A DNA stretch of 64,000 nucleotides, taken from positions 38,979 through 102,978 of the forward strand of contig JAPJBO010000820.1 in NCBI GenBank assembly GCA_030068145.1. Direction: 5' to 3'. Position numbers and translations under genes: made by a program. Of the stretch, positions 1 through 12,496 are shown piece by piece; within the stretch, counting starts at the first letter, position 1, and each line of letters opens with the position of its first letter. The stretch is from Diplonema papillatum (lineage: Eukaryota; Euglenozoa; Diplonemea; Diplonemida; Diplonemidae). The notes beneath the pieces were generated by a model. That model made no database searches. It worked only from the letters and a program-made list of their open reading frames with translations, and was not told the origin of the DNA.

Positions 1-1594
1 CGTGGAAAAATGAGGACACGTCACCAAAAAACAGTAAAAACGATGAGGGGTGGAAATCGCTTTTCGGCATCGGCATCCGAGCATTAGGAGACGGGGAAAA
101 ACTGATTCAGCTTTACTAGACACTGGGTGATTTCTGTCTGAGGGGGTCAATGTGGTTTCGGTTCCGCATCTACGACTACATGGCCAACTGTACGACAGAG
201 CGATGATTCTGCTTGATGCCCTGCAGCAGGCGAGTGGGTCTCGTCGTCACCAACCAGTACTGCCCCTGGTCATTAAGGAGAGGGATGGATGTGACCGTGC
301 TTCCTGGTGGCACTGTGTTCGTCAGCTTCCCACTGAACGTTCCCCCTTGTACCAATCTTGCATGTGAAGACGGCGAGTTGAACCTTGAACGCGCACGCCA
401 TCAGCAGCAGAGTTATGGCATCCGGGGGTGTGCCAACCCTATTCTGAACTGTCGCTTCCGCCCATCTGCCTTACAATACCCGCACTCAGGGGCTGCGCGA
501 ATAGATTCTTCTGCAAGAGGGCATGGGGGTTAGCTTTCTCTCGGAACTGAAAGAAATACCAAAAGCTAGCTGCTGTTAAGCAGCTGTAGAAGGACCCGTT
601 CTTAGGTGCGGTCGGTGAAAGTTTCACCCCCGCTCTTACTATGGCTTCGCGCAGCGGAACAAGTTTCACCCGCCACAACCTGTCCATTCACTTCCTCTGT
701 GTGCTGTCCCACTGGCCGCACCAGAGCTTCGTCCCCGTGCGTTCTGGCCTGTGCTTCATTGCGACAACCAGTCCATTCACTTCCTCTTTGTGCTGGGCGG
801 TGTAGGCGGCGGCGTCTTCCTCGTTCTCAAATGGAAGCTCGTCCACTGTAACGAGTAGATCCATTTTTCACTGCAGAACAGATACAGAGGCCACCCCTGC
901 CTGTGACCAGTGACAAGGGTACCCAGGCCGGCCGTGGGGGGTGTTTGGGGGTTTGTTTGCGCATGGCTATTTTGCCATCCAGTCGCCCACGTGGAAACGT
1001 AAAAACTCATTCTCGATTCGATACTCGAACTCAACTTTTGTGGTAATGTGGTTCAAAAGCAGGTTCAGAAGGTACGTGGTTCAGGGCGTGCGTAAGCAAA
1101 GTGATAGGATAGCTGGAGAAGTCTTCAGAAGGTGGTGAGGGTCATGACTGTGTTCTGCCAGGACAGATGGTGAGTAACCTAAAAGTATATACGACAACTT
1201 CTGAGACGTTCTGGCCTGCAGACACGAATTGCATTCCTCGGACAGCAGGTCGACTACTTCGGCTTCGTCTCTGTCTTCGTCGTCGTCGGAATGGCGCAGA
1301 TGGCGCCTTTTCAGCCTGGGAAGCTGGAAATGGTTTTGTTGGGGTGATACCACCTACTGTTTAGCAGAATAGTTCTGCAGAGTTCTACAAAGCTGCGAAA
1401 AGCGCTGCAAAGCGCTGCAACAAGTTGTGGAAAGGTTGTGTTTTGATCTGGGATTCTGTGAGGATTTCTGCTAAAAAATAGGTGGATCCCCCAAATTGTA
1501 TTGTTTTGAATGGGCTTCCCGCCTACCGTGATGCGTCTCGTCGGCGCCTCTTGTGGCAACCCTGGCGGGTAAGCCCATGAAGGTATACCAAAGC
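1..1594. other. No gene recognised
   Basis: Short open frames occur on both strands, but none resembles a known domain and none is long or consistent enough to call. The stretch near 1180-1210 contains a fragment similar to the 31-bp tandem unit that begins at 1595. I see no RNA gene here. Confidence 0.4.
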
Positions 1595-2052
1595 TATAGG
1601 ACATGTAAGACAACTTCTGAAACTATGTCGGACATGTAAGACAACTTCTGAAACTATGTCGGACATATAAGACAACCTTTGAAACTATGTCGGACATATA
1701 AGACAACCTTTGAAACTATGTCGGACATGTAAGAAAGCCTTTGAAACTATGTCGGACATATAAAACAACCTTTGAATCTATGTCGGACATGCACGACAGT
1801 TCTGAAACTATGTCGGACATGTAAGACAACTTTCAAAACTATTTCGGACATGCTCAGAAACTGTGTCGGACACGGTTAGACAACTCTGAAACTATGTCGG
1901 ACATATAGTCAACTTCTGAAACTATGTCGGACATATAAGACAACTTTTGAAACTATGTCGGACATATAACAGGTTGAATTAAACTTTCCACAATCACGAA
2001 ACTTTCTCGGACATATAAGACAACTCCTGAAACTATGCCGGACATATAAGAC
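1595..2052. repeat. 31-bp tandem array
   Basis: About 14 head-to-tail copies of a roughly 31-bp unit built around ACTATGTCGGACAT followed by rTAAGACAACyTyTGAA. Copies differ by a few substitutions and small indels; one is interrupted near 1970-2000. There is no coding potential. It behaves as an intergenic minisatellite. Confidence 0.9.
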
Positions 2053-2060
2053 AGTTTGTT

Positions 2061-2400
2061 CTTTTTTTTAACATGTCGACGCCCGTAGGCAACGGCTTCA
2101 CTGGGCCGGGTTTACTGTCGGGTTAGAAACTAGACTGATACTGAAAGAAAAATGGAAACGGGGAGGAATTCGATTGTCGGGGCTTCCTGCAAACTGATCC
2201 CCCCATGAAGGCCTTCTAGTGATGGCCGGGTAGGTCAGGTGGAGCGCCCGAGACTAACTAGTAGCTGCCTGAAGCCAACCGTCCTAGTTTCTAAGACATG
2301 TGGATCATTCAACGACGTATCATTGTGCAAGTCTACTCTACTAACGTTTGTTCCGATTCCGGTTGGCCTTCTTGCGTTGGCCGGCCGGATCGGGGGTGTT
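2061..2400 (-). repeat. Dispersed retro-repeat, copy 1 (partner at 12585-12900)
   Basis: This segment aligns almost base for base with 12585-12900. Both begin at a run of T and contain the same block (ATGTCGACGCCCGTAGGC ... GAATTCGATTGTCGGGGC), then diverge near the motif CGGATCGGGGGTGT. Read on the minus strand the element ends in a run of A, which suggests a poly(A)-tailed short retroelement. No ORF is shared by the two copies. Confidence 0.75.
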
Positions 2401-2627
2401 TGGTGGCACAGGAACACGACACAGGGACACGAAAATATTTTTCTCTTCATCTCGCACGAACCAACAAAATGGTCACTGGTTCGGTTCCTCGCTGCGTCGA
2501 GCGTTTGTGAGCTCAGTAGTACCGGTACTGCTGCAGTGGTGGTGCTTCCACAGATTTCCTGGCGGGTCACGCGAACTTCCGGAAGGATCGTTCAAATACA
2601 AAAAATGAAATCGCCCGCGTTTTTTTC

Positions 2628-2700
2628 GCCCGTGGTCTAACGGGTAGCACACCCACTTGTGGTTCTGGGGGTACTTGGTTCGATTCCTCATCTGGGGGTC
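2628..2700 (+). other. tRNA-like segment (His-like head, probably a pseudogene or SINE head)
   Basis: The sequence has an A-box-like GTGGTCTAACGGGTAGCAC, an anticodon-like loop with TTGTGG, and a B-box-like GGTTCGATTCC at about the right spacing. The T-stem and acceptor stem do not pair properly, so it is unlikely to give a normal tRNA. It is best read as a decayed tRNA or the promoter head of a tRNA-derived SINE. Confidence 0.35.
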
Positions 2701-3550
2701 AGATTTTTGGCTATATCGAGTTCCAAAAAGGTGCCGATACACGCCGAGGATAGCTCTTTCCATCCCAAAAAAAGTTTCCGAATTTTGCTCAAAAATTGGC
2801 TTAAACATGGCGGATCGCACGACGCAAAATCTATGACACGTTTTCGTGGAATGAGTGTTATGCCTTCTCTTCTTGCACGTGGCGCTCGCGTTCTTTTTCC
2901 TGCCCCTCAGGCTGAGCGAGTTTCCGGTCTTCACCTCATACCGTAACAGCATCGAGGTGATGAACCACCCCGTCGCAAGCCGCGACGCTGCAAGAGTACT
3001 TCTGGACCCACCGGCGACTGCTTCTGGTGTTGGCTGGCGGCGGGCACGTGGGGAGGAGCGATCCCCGACGCGAGGAAGGCGTCGGGGATCGCGGCCGAGG
3101 CCGCTGCCTGCAATTGCAGATCCACGCAGCAGATGAGCTGCGATAACGAACCTTGTGGAGCTGAACTCAGGCTGCACAGGTGGGCCTTCTACAACGGTAG
3201 CACGGTAAAATGGAGGAAAACTGCAAACGGTGTGAAAACCCATGCCACACAAGCCGAGTAATGTTGGTTGATCCGGCGCCGTAAGGATTTGCGGCACGTC
3301 GCAGTGGATGAAGCGAGGATAGTTTGTTGTACACGGTATCAACATATTCGAAGGAAACTCGAAGTAATACACACGTTGCCACGAAACTGTCAGAAAGATG
3401 GCGAAGCCAATCTTTTTTAGACTGCTGTGTGCGACTGTTCGAGGGAAAGAAACTGGCCATGCAACCAGCTTGATGAGAGATCTACGATATCACGGATGAA
3501 CAAACACGTGATGTTCATTTTTCCGCGTATCGCTACCCGGTTCGCAACAT
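2701..3550. other. 3' flank of the FBF1-like gene; no gene recognised
   Basis: No domain or convincing ORF is visible. A long minus-strand open frame (2473-3372) crosses the tRNA-like segment and reads as random sequence. The region presumably holds the 3' UTR of the gene ending at 3551. Confidence 0.4.
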
Positions 3551-4866
3551 TCACGCGAAGTCTTCCGGGCTGGCAAGAGAGAGCAGGAATGACCTTTGTT
3601 CCTGAACGATGTCGTCCTCCTCGTTAGCAGCGGACGTGGATCCGATCAAGCTGAGGCCCCCTGCCCTGGGCACGAGAGGTGATGTGCGACCGGTGATGCC
3701 GAGGTACTGCGGGCCTACAGCAATGTTTTCGGGATCTACATGCAGCTTTTGGAACGCAGACGGTATGACGTCTTTAAAGGGTCCTTTTGGGTGATTGCCA
3801 ACCGCGCGAAGCGCCACGCGCCTGTCGCCATCTCCCTTGCGCGGTGGGAGAGACGGGCGCTGCGACTTCTCGAAGTCGATTCTCTTCTTGATGGCGTTCA
3901 GGTCACGTCGTTCTTCATCCTGTGACCGCTTTTGCACTTCAAATTGCTGTTTCGTCTGCTCGATGAATTGCCGGTCTGCCGCTGCGTCACGGCGAAGCTG
4001 CAATGCTCTTTCGCTTTCTTCTTCGACTTTGGCCATGACCAACTCCAGCCGCCGCTTCTCGCGCTCGACAACACCAGCCTCCTCTTCGAATCTTCGCGTA
4101 GCCTCCGCTCGATACTCTTCCAACCGCCGGTACTCGCTTTCGGTGAACTTTCTCTTCTCGTTCAGCTCTTGCCTCTCGGCGGACATTTCACTTGTCGCCT
4201 CCTGAGCTGCAATCTTTGTATCATGTGCGTCGCGCTCCTCGATTCTCACACGCTCCATGAGCCGGGTCAACTCGTTCTTCTCCTTGCTGAGGTCCAGCCG
4301 TTGCTGCTGCACTTCCTGCAGCCACTTGTACCTCTCCTCGTCGAGTTCACTGATGGAAAGTTGATATATCAACAGGAGTATGGTGTTCACACACAGAGCA
4401 ACGAATGATTCATGAGTGTTGTATCTGTTCCACCACTGAAAAGAGTCTGACGAATGAACAACAATGGCACACCTGCGTCTGGACTCGAGTGCCAACATTT
4501 CCTTGTGAACTTCTTTTGCGTGCTGCATGCGCTGCTGCTCAACAATGTCACGAAGGGTATTTGCCCGAGCCTGGCTTTCCTGCAGGTTCCTGAGCTCTTC
4601 CTGGTGCCGTTCAGAGAAAGTCGCGATAGACCCCTCAAAGCGAGAGCAAAGCGACGTGACGCGGTGTCGCTCCTTCTCGAGAGCCTCGCGCTGCTCTTCA
4701 AGCTGATGCTGGAGAGCTGTCTGCGCCAACATCTGCTGCTTGATGTGCTGTTCTTTCTGCTGGAGAAGGTCGTCTTGATGATCGTGTGCTTTTTCGTGCA
4801 GCGAGCTCACAGCTCCAACTGAGTCTCGTACCTCGTGAAGCAACTGTTGCAGCTTTTCGGCTGTCA
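3551..4866 (-). CDS. FBF1-like transition-fibre protein, C-terminal exons
   Basis: These exons encode a long charged coiled coil ending in a proline-rich tail and an acidic EEDDIVQEQRSFLLSL segment. The layout and many residues match my recollection of the C-terminal region of FBF1 (Fas-binding factor 1), a ciliary distal-appendage / transition-fibre protein. The frame looks continuous, but 4472-4350 is best read as a 123-bp GT-AG intron: removing it replaces an uncharged WWNRYNT stretch with unbroken coiled coil (ESRR|SELDEERYKW). The exon starts at 4866 after an AG, with no ATG; a phase-1 donor at 17576 joins in frame (EA-L-TAEKLQQLL). Other coiled-coil proteins remain possible. Confidence 0.7.
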
Positions 4867-5020
4867 CTTGATGAGTCGCGAATAACTGAAGCGTTTTTTA
4901 TTTCGGTGCGCTTACTGGGGGGGGTCGAATACAGGAGGTACCTTGAATAGAAGAGGTACCTTGAATACAAGAGGCATTTTGGAAATCTGAAAAAAAGTTG
5001 GATTTTTTCTTGGTCCGCAT

Positions 5021-5315
5021 AACAGACCTTTTTCGACGGTTTTCTGATCGCGATGAGCTCCGATGAAGAGAACCGCGAAAAATAGACCCGGGGACCAAGA
5101 ATTATGTGCGTGGTTCGTGGGTCTTTACCAGATGCGGGGCACCGGGCGTGGAACCCACAGGTTTTCAATGGAAAGGACGGGAATCGACCCACTGGTTGGT
5201 GACATTTCTTTGCAGGCCCGTGTAGCAGATCTTTTTCGGCGAATTTGTGCTCGCGTTCAGCTCCGATGAAGAGAACCGTGAAAAATAGACCCGGGGACCA
5301 CAAATTACGTGCGTC
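5021..5315. repeat. Direct duplication of about 90 bp inside the FBF1-like intron
   Basis: Two copies (about 5021-5110 and 5222-5315) share a T-rich start, CAGCTCCGATGAAGAGAACC-like sequence and AAAATAGACCCGGGGACCA. They are separated by about 110 bp. No coding function is visible. The segment lies in the 12.7 kb intron. Confidence 0.7.
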
Positions 5316-6310
5316 TTTCAAGAAGAAGGGAGTTCCCGCGGTTTCCGGGTTTGCGGTACTTTTTTCCATTTCTTTTTCGGGAAAATTGCAGGATCGGCAC
5401 GCCGAATAGAAGAGGGGCTAATTCCCATTAGGGTAGGCGGTTTTTTTTTTTTGGCCCATGTCCGCGCGTGCGTAAATTTTTGGGAACCCCCGGAAAAAAA
5501 AAAACTTTTGCCAAAAAAAAACTTTTGGGATCTGTGCATTGGAACCGGTCGTGAGAGCGACTGCAGGCGTTGTCACGAGCGTGTCCGGCTCGCGAAAAGT
5601 CGAAAACCTGTTCATCACACCGATACTTCACGGCGATGCAAATCGCGTAGACTTTGTTTACCTCAGTGTGTATTGACTTTGAAGCTGACTATGCCCGGTG
5701 CTGGGTTGGTGCGCTGGGCAAGCAATATCGTGCTACTTTGACGTTGGTGTCAATCTAAACAGCAAGATTTGCGTAGCTCCTGCTGGACGCAGTCGAAGCA
5801 CGCGGGATACAAGCACAGCCTCAGCCTCGAAAGTGTGCGCGGTTTTACCGGCAAGGCATGTCGGGAGGTTTTGCCACTGTGGTGCGATTATCACACAGAA
5901 CCAGTCCGGGGCAGTGCACGCGTCTATGCCTTCCGACGCCTCAAGCAGCTACTAGTATCTGAGACTCGACTGAGGAGGCATGAAAAGGACGCGGGGCAAG
6001 CGATGCGTTCACGGTGCTTGCGACTTAGTGCACTTGACCGGCGGCAATGCCTTGTGCCGCGGTATATTTGCGAAGAAAACGGCACTCGTCGCCTGACAGT
6101 CTAGACCGCACATCCCTGAGCATAACTGCCTTCGTTGCACACGGCGTCTAACCAATTGCCGTGTGCTAGAAGCATCTGCCCTCCGTGCGGATGTCGAGAC
6201 ATCAATGGTCTCTTTCGATGTGGGTGAGGTACATCTTGTGAGTCCGGCGCCGTTTGCTACGCATCAGAAGGTGGCCACTGGCCCTGATGACAATACATTG
6301 CAGTACGACT
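5316..6310. other. Intron sequence, no gene recognised
   Basis: The stretch contains A/T-run-rich DNA near 5430-5530 and moderately GC-rich unique sequence after it. Short plus-strand open frames (for example 5698-6104) have no recognisable domain. It lies within the intron between FBF1-like exons. Confidence 0.4.
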
Positions 6311-9300
6311 ACAATTCCCATTATAGTACACTTCCTTATGTTTGTGCCCATTCTCGAGGGACAATTCCCATTATAGTACACTTCCTTATGTTTGTGCCCA
6401 TTCTCGAACACTATTTAACTTTTTGCCCATTCTCGAACACTCGCTAACTTTTTGCCCATTCTCGAACACTTTTTAACTTTTTGCCCATTCTCGGTAACTT
6501 TGTGCCCATTCTCGAACACTATTTAACTTTTTGCCCATTCTCGAACATTCCAGTTTTTGTGGTGAAAATGTCACTTCCCCGAGACATTTGCCTCAGGTTT
6601 TACCGCGAGAACAGCTGAGTTCACTGATTCGAAGACGGTACCCTTGCTAACTTCAGGCCGCAGCCTCTTCGGCATCTACACTCGGGTTCTTGGTTGCTTC
6701 AAGCTCTTCTACACGTGACGGTGGTGTGCGAGCTACCCCGTTTAAAAACCCGGCACAGACTTCACTGAGTTTGCTCGTCTTGCTTGCAAATTGTGCGGCG
6801 GCCATTGAGTGACCTTAGTTCACTGACCTACACCAGGAGAAGCAGCTTGCAAACTTTGCAGCAAAGTGATTCAAAAAGTTTGACCGAAATTTTTTGGGTC
6901 AAAAAATTTCGGTCAATTTTTGGGTCAAAAATTTAGGACAAAATTTTGGGTCAAATTTTTTGGTCAAAAATTCGGGGTCCAATTTTTTTGGTCAACTTTT
7001 TTTCAGAGTTGAAGTGGCAGCGGTTACACTTGGCACATGGCTGCATGATGGCAGGAGAAATGGCTCCTGCCATGCGCCCTGGCGGCTCGCCGGCAATTCC
7101 AGTCTCTCTCTCAGCCTGCCAGCCTGCGGCAGGGAGGACAAGATCCAGTCACCAGCCGCCAGCTCCTGATTATTTTCGACGACTGGCACTTTTTCTTTGC
7201 AGCTTCTACTGTAAGAGTAGCACATCACTCAAATCTTAATTGGCCCGCTCCTCCTCTGGAGTCATTCGTGACGTCGCGCCCGTCGCTGGTTACTACTCGT
7301 GGTAAAACAGTGGCTCTGATTCTGAAGAGGTTTCGGCACAGAATTTGGAAGCGCTACAAGTAGAACGGGCTGGTCACTCGCGCATACCTGAATTATGCAC
7401 GAATCTGTGTGCACAATACCTTTAGAAAACCGTTTACCCGTAGTCTGCGGTGTCAGTGACCCAGTGCGCAACCAGGATACCGAGCCGGGACGCAGCAGCC
7501 AACCACAATGCTGGCACCTTGTTCGAGGAACGGATCCGACGGAAATCGGAATCGGAAATGGCGAACCCAAAAATGGCTGGGATTTTTTGGATGTATGGGT
7601 GGTGAGTTCGAATCCCACCCTGGGCAATTTTCAATGTTCGAGAATAGGCGACTGTTCGAGAATGGGCAAAAAGTTAAAAAGTGTTCGAGAATGGGCAAAA
7701 AGTTAGCGAGTGTTCGAGAATGGGCAAAAAGTTAAATTGTGTTCGAGAATGGGAATTAGCCCGCACCGAATGGGCAAATCTAAGAAAACCGTGCTGTAAT
7801 GGGCACTCGAAAACACCGAATGGGCAAATCTAACAACACCGTGCTGTAATGGGCACCAGCCCCGCTAGAGAGCTAAATTGAGAATTTCAATTTACCAACC
7901 TCTAGACTCGGACAAAACCGTGCTGCAATGGGCACCAGCCCAACTGGGAATTAGCCCGTCCAAATCGGGACAATTCCCATTATAGTACACTTCCTTATGT
8001 TTGTGCCCATTCTCGAACACTATTTAACTTTTTGCCCATTCTCGAACACTCGCTAACTTTTTGCCCATTCTCGAACACTTTTTAACTTTTTGCCCATTCT
8101 CGGTAACTTTGTGCCCATTCTCGAACACTATTTAACTTTTTGCCCATTCTCGAACATTCCAGTTTTTGTGGTGAAAATGTCACTTCCCCGAGACATTTGC
8201 CTCAAGTTTCACCGCGAGAACAGCTGCGTTCACTGATTCGAAGACGGTACCCTTGCTAACTTCAGGCCGCAGCCTCTTCGGCATCTACACTCGGGTTCTT
8301 GGTTGCCTCAAGCTCTTCTACACGTGACGGTGGTGTGCGAGCTACCCCGTTTAAAAACCCGGCACAGACTTCACTGAGTTTGCTCGTCTTGCTTGCAAAT
8401 TGCGCGGCGGCCATTGACTCTGATGATGATTGAGTGACCTTAGTTCACTGACCTACACCAGGAGAAGCAGCTTGCAAACTTTGCAGCAAAGTGATTCAAA
8501 AAATTTGACCGAAATTTTTTGGGTCAAAAAATTTCGGTCAACTTTTGGGTCAAATTTTTGGGTCAAAAATTTAGGTCAAAATTTTTGGGTCAAAATTTTT
8601 GGTCAAAAATTCGGGGTCCAATTTTTTTGGTCAATTTTTTTTCAGAGTTGAAGTGGCAGCGGTTACACTTGGCACATGGCTGCATGATGGCAGGAGAAAT
8701 GGCTCCTGCCATGCGCCCTGGCGGCTCGCCGGCAATTCCAGTCTCTCTCTCAGCCTGCCAGCCTGCGGCAGGGAGGACAAGATCCAGTCACCATCCGCCA
8801 GCTCCTGAATATTTTCAGACGACTGGCACTTTTTCTTTGCAGCTTCTACTGTAAGAGTAGCTCATCACTCAAATCTTGATTGGCTGCGGCGTTGCTTACC
8901 GCTCTGAGTCTCTCCCGCTTCTCCTCGGAGTCATTCGTGACGTCGCGCCCGTCGCTGGTTACTACTCGTGGTAAAACAGTGGCTCTGATTCTGAAGAGGT
9001 CGAACCCAAAAATGGCTGGGATTTTTTGGATGTATGGGTGGTGAGTTCGAATCCCACCCTGGGCAATTTTCAATGTTCGAGAATGGGCAAAAAGTTAGGC
9101 GACTGTTCGAGAATGGGGCTAATTCCCATTCTCGAACACAATTTAACTTTTTGCCCATTCTCGAACACTCGCTAACTTTTTGCCCATTCTCGAACATTGA
9201 AATTTGCCCAGGGTGGGATTCGAACTCACCACCCATACATCCAAAAAATCCCAGCCATTTTTGGGTTCGCCATTTCCGATTCCGATTTCCGTCGGATCCG

Positions 9301-10382
9301 TTCCTCGAACAAGGTGCCAGCATTGTGGTTGGCTGCTGCGTCCCGGCTCGGTATCCTGGTTGCGCACTGGGTCATTGACACCGCAGACTACGGGTAAACG
9401 GTTTTCTAAACACAGATTCGTGCATAATTCAGGTATGCACGAGTGACCAGCCCGTTCTACTTGTAGCGCTTCCTAATTCTGTGCCGAAACCTCTTCAGAA
9501 TCAGAGAGTTTTACCACGAGTAGTAACCAGCGACGGGCGCGACGTCACGAATGACTCCAGAGGAGGAGCGGGAGAGACTCAGAGCGGTAAGTAACGCCGC
9601 AGCCAATCAAGATTTGAGTGATGCTACTCTTACAGTAGAAGCTGCAAAGAAAAAGTGCCAGTCGTCTGAAAATAATCAGGAGCTGGCGGATGGTGACTGG
9701 ATCTTGTCCTCCCTGCCGCAGGCTGGCAGGCTGAGAGAGAGACTGGAATTGCCGGCGAGCCGCCAGGGCGCATGGCAGGAGCCATTTCTCCTGCCATCAT
9801 GCAGCCATGTGCCAAGTGTAACCGCCACTTCAACTCTGAAAAAAAATTGACCAAAAAAATTGGACCCCAAATTTTTGACCAAAAAATTTGACCCAAAAAA
9901 TTTGTCCTAAATTTTTGACCCAAAATTTTTGACCCAAAATTTTTGTCCTAAATTTTTGACCCAAAAAATTTCGGTCAAATTTTTTGGATCACTTTGCTGC
10001 AGAGTTTGCAAGCGGGCCAATTACCATTCCAGCACCATTTTCAAACTTTTTGCCCATTCCAGCACTATTTCCAAACTTTTTGCCCATTCCAGCACTATCG
10101 CAAACTTTTTGCCCATTCCAGCACTCTGCCCAAACTTTTTGCCCATTCCAGCACTCTGCCCAAACTTTTTGCCCATTCCAGCACTATTTCCAAACTTTTT
10201 GCCCATTCCAGCACTATTTCCAAACTTTTTGCCCATTCAAGCACTATTAGTATTACCACCCTTTACCAATATTATGGCAAAATCAACACTGCAATTTCCA
10301 TACCTTCGGGTTTTACCATCTGCAGGGGGGGGCTAAATACACGGGAGCCAAGCTTCACGTGTTCGGCGGTACTGCAGCCACG

Positions 10383-10600
10383 GGCCTACGGGTCAAGTGG
10401 CTCCCGATTTCCCAGACTAAAGCATCAAGGCTTGGCGCACCTCTTGGCGCTCGCGCTGATTCGCGGCTGAACGCAAGCTCGTCGAGACGGTCAGCCGCAG
10501 GGCAGAGCGGACGGGGTTGTGGCACTGTGCTGCCTCCGACTCAAGCTTTGCAAGCTGTGGTTGACCGTCACGTTCCTGGACCAGGAGCGGCCTTTTTCTT
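10383..10600. repeat. Dispersed repeat shared with 39470-39640
   Basis: The blocks ACGGGTCAAGTGGCT, CTCGTCGAGACGGTCA, and CAAGCTTTGCAAGCTGTGG followed by TTGACCGTCACGTTCCTGGA occur in the same order at 39475-39635, inside the receptor intron, with indels. It is a dispersed repeat of unknown type captured inside the fold-back element. Confidence 0.65.
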
Positions 10601-11061
10601 CTCTTCTTTCTTCTACAGAAGTCGCCTTGTCCTGCGGCCAAGACGGAGACAGTCCGGACAACACGTAGCCAAGCTGCACGAGCCGATTTCGTCCAAGGGC
10701 GCCCACCAAAGCGCCACCTACAAACGCTCCGCCGACGTGCGCCACCTACACTACGGGTCGTTCCAAAATCACTCTACAGTAGGAGTCTACTTCTCCACTG
10801 ATTTTGCGGAATCTTCTACGACCGGCAGGCCGCAGCAGTCTCGAGATGGCGACGCCACAGCACTGGGCGTCGCCCTTCGCGACCCGCCGACCACTGATGA
10901 CAAAACCGGGTTCATCACGCTACTTAGTACGCTTGCGCAGTGGCTCGTAATAGCCTACAAAGGTTTCACAACAGTCACTGACAGCTTGACAAACGTGTCA
11001 CGCAGTGTGGGGGACAGCCACTCGATGGCTCAGAATGGCTGAGATTTCGAAAAGTTTGTTT

Positions 11062-11312
11062 TGGTGAAAACCCTGGGGTAGGGGGGCAAAAATGCCGAAA
11101 AGACAGTGCGAGACTTAGCTAGCTATTTGGCCAGCTACATGTAGCTCTTTTTAGCTATTTATCACTCATTCCACGAAAAGTGTCACAGATTTGGTGAAAA
11201 CCCTGGGGTAGGGGGGAAAAAATGCCGCGACACTTAGCTAGCTATTTGGCCAGCTACATGTAGCTATTTCTAGCTATATATCACTCATTCCACGAAAAGT
11301 GTCACAGATTTG
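11062..11312. repeat. Tandem duplication of about 130 bp
   Basis: Two adjacent copies share GGTGAAAACCCTGGGGTAGG, a self-complementary AGCTAGCT...AGCTACATGTAGCT stretch and CACTCATTCCACGAAAAGTG. Part of the last motif recurs near 16996. It lies inside the fold-back element. Confidence 0.75.
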
Positions 11313-12496
11313 GAACAATTTCTGGGGGAAAGAGTCGATCCCATGACAGTAGAAGAGGGATCAGAGTTTTCTTGTACGGAGGCTGCTTGTGCTGCGGTAA
11401 AATTAGATGCTGCTACCGCAGGAAAACCCGTGTATCAGTCGCACCGCAACGGACTGACTGTCCGGTGCGCTCACTGTGACCCAGTAAGGCATGGATTCAT
11501 GACGGCAACGACTTCAGAATGTACGTACTGTGATAGGCACACAATGATGGGCAAAACGAGTCACTGCGAGTGCTGGATCTGCTCCAGCCTGGAGTGGGCA
11601 AAAAGTTTGGATAAAGTGCTGGAATGGGCAAAAAGTTCGAAAATAGTGCTGGAATGGGCAAAAAGTTTGGAAATAGTGCTGGAATGGGCAAAAAGTTTGG
11701 AGATAGTACTGGAATGGGCAAAAAGCTTGGAAAAGGTGCTGGAATGGGCAAAAAGTTTGCGATAGTGCTGGAATGGGCAAAAAGTTTGGAAACGGTGCTG
11801 GAATGGGCAAAAAGTTTGCGAGAGTGCTGGAATGGGCAAAAAGTTCAAAAAGGTGCTGGAATGGGAATTGGCCCGTTTGCAAGCTGCTTCTCCTGGTGTA
11901 GGTCAGTGAACTAAGGTCACTCAATGGCCGCCGCGCAATTTGCAAGCAAGACGAGCAAACTCAGTGAAGTCTGTGCCGGGGTTTTAAACGGGGTAGCTCG
12001 CACACCACCGTCACGTGTAGAAGCTTGAAGCAACCAAGAACCCGAGTTTAGATGCTGCGGCCTGAAGTTAGCAAGGGTACCGTCTTCGAATCAGTGAACG
12101 CAGCTGTTCTCGCGGTGAAACTTGAGGCAAATGTCTCGGGGAAGTGACATTTTCACCACAAAAACTGGAATGTTCGAGAATGGGCAAAAAGTTAAATAGT
12201 GTTCGAGAATGGGCACAAAGTTACCGAGAATGGGCAAAAAGTTAAAAAGTGTTCGAGAATGGGCAAAAAGTTAGCGAGTGTTCGAGAATGGGCAAAAAGT
12301 TAAATAGTGTTCGAGAAAGGGCACAAACATAAGGAAGTGTACTATAATGGGAATTGTCCCTCGAGAATGGGCAAAAAGTTAAAAAGTGTTCGAGAATGGG
12401 CAAAAAGTTAGCGAGTGTTCGAGAATGGGCAAAAAGTTAAATTGTGTTCGAGAATGGGAATTAGCCCGTCCAAATCGCAGAGGCCGGTGAAAAAAA

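Larger units (their letters stand above)
10013..11875. mobile_element. Fold-back transposon with satellite arms and target-site duplication
   Basis: The element begins CGGGCCAATTACCATTCC and ends with the near-complement GGAATGGGAATTGGCCCG. Inside each end is an array of a 30-bp unit (CCAGCACTATTTCCAAACTT type): 10020-10250 and, inverted, 11590-11870. TTTGCAAG flanks it on both sides (10005-10012 and 11876-11883). The uninterrupted sequence occurs, reverse-complemented, near 6850 and 8475, so the insertion and its duplication are directly visible. The duplication is 8 bp with these ends, or up to 10 bp because of matching flank bases. No transposase is recognisable inside, so it is probably non-autonomous. 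Confidence 0.8.
6311..12470. repeat. 6 kb fold-back complex with satellite arrays
   Basis: Two direct copies of a composite block (about 6358-7750 and 7970-9115) are followed by an inverted copy (9117-10012 continuing at 11884-12470). Each block has a 29-bp array (TTTGCCCATTCTCGAACACT type), a conserved segment X (6561-6880), an AT-rich stretch of TTTTGGGTCAAAA repeats, segment Y (7005-7330) and segment Z, which ends in a B-box-like GAGTTCGAATCCCACC. The termini of the arrays read GGGCTAATTCCCATT. A second fold-back element (10013-11875) interrupts the inverted copy. The whole complex is intronic. Confidence 0.75.

Noticed and set aside
1595..2052. CRISPR-like array
   Set aside because: The 31-bp units are contiguous with no unique spacers, and the locus is eukaryotic.
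2473..3372. A 299-codon minus-strand ORF
   Set aside because: It crosses the tRNA-like segment and has no domain; composition looks random.
7600..7650. tRNA gene suggested by GAGTTCGAATCCCACC in segment Z
   Set aside because: Only a B-box-like stretch is present; no acceptor stem or anticodon arm can be drawn. At most a SINE remnant.
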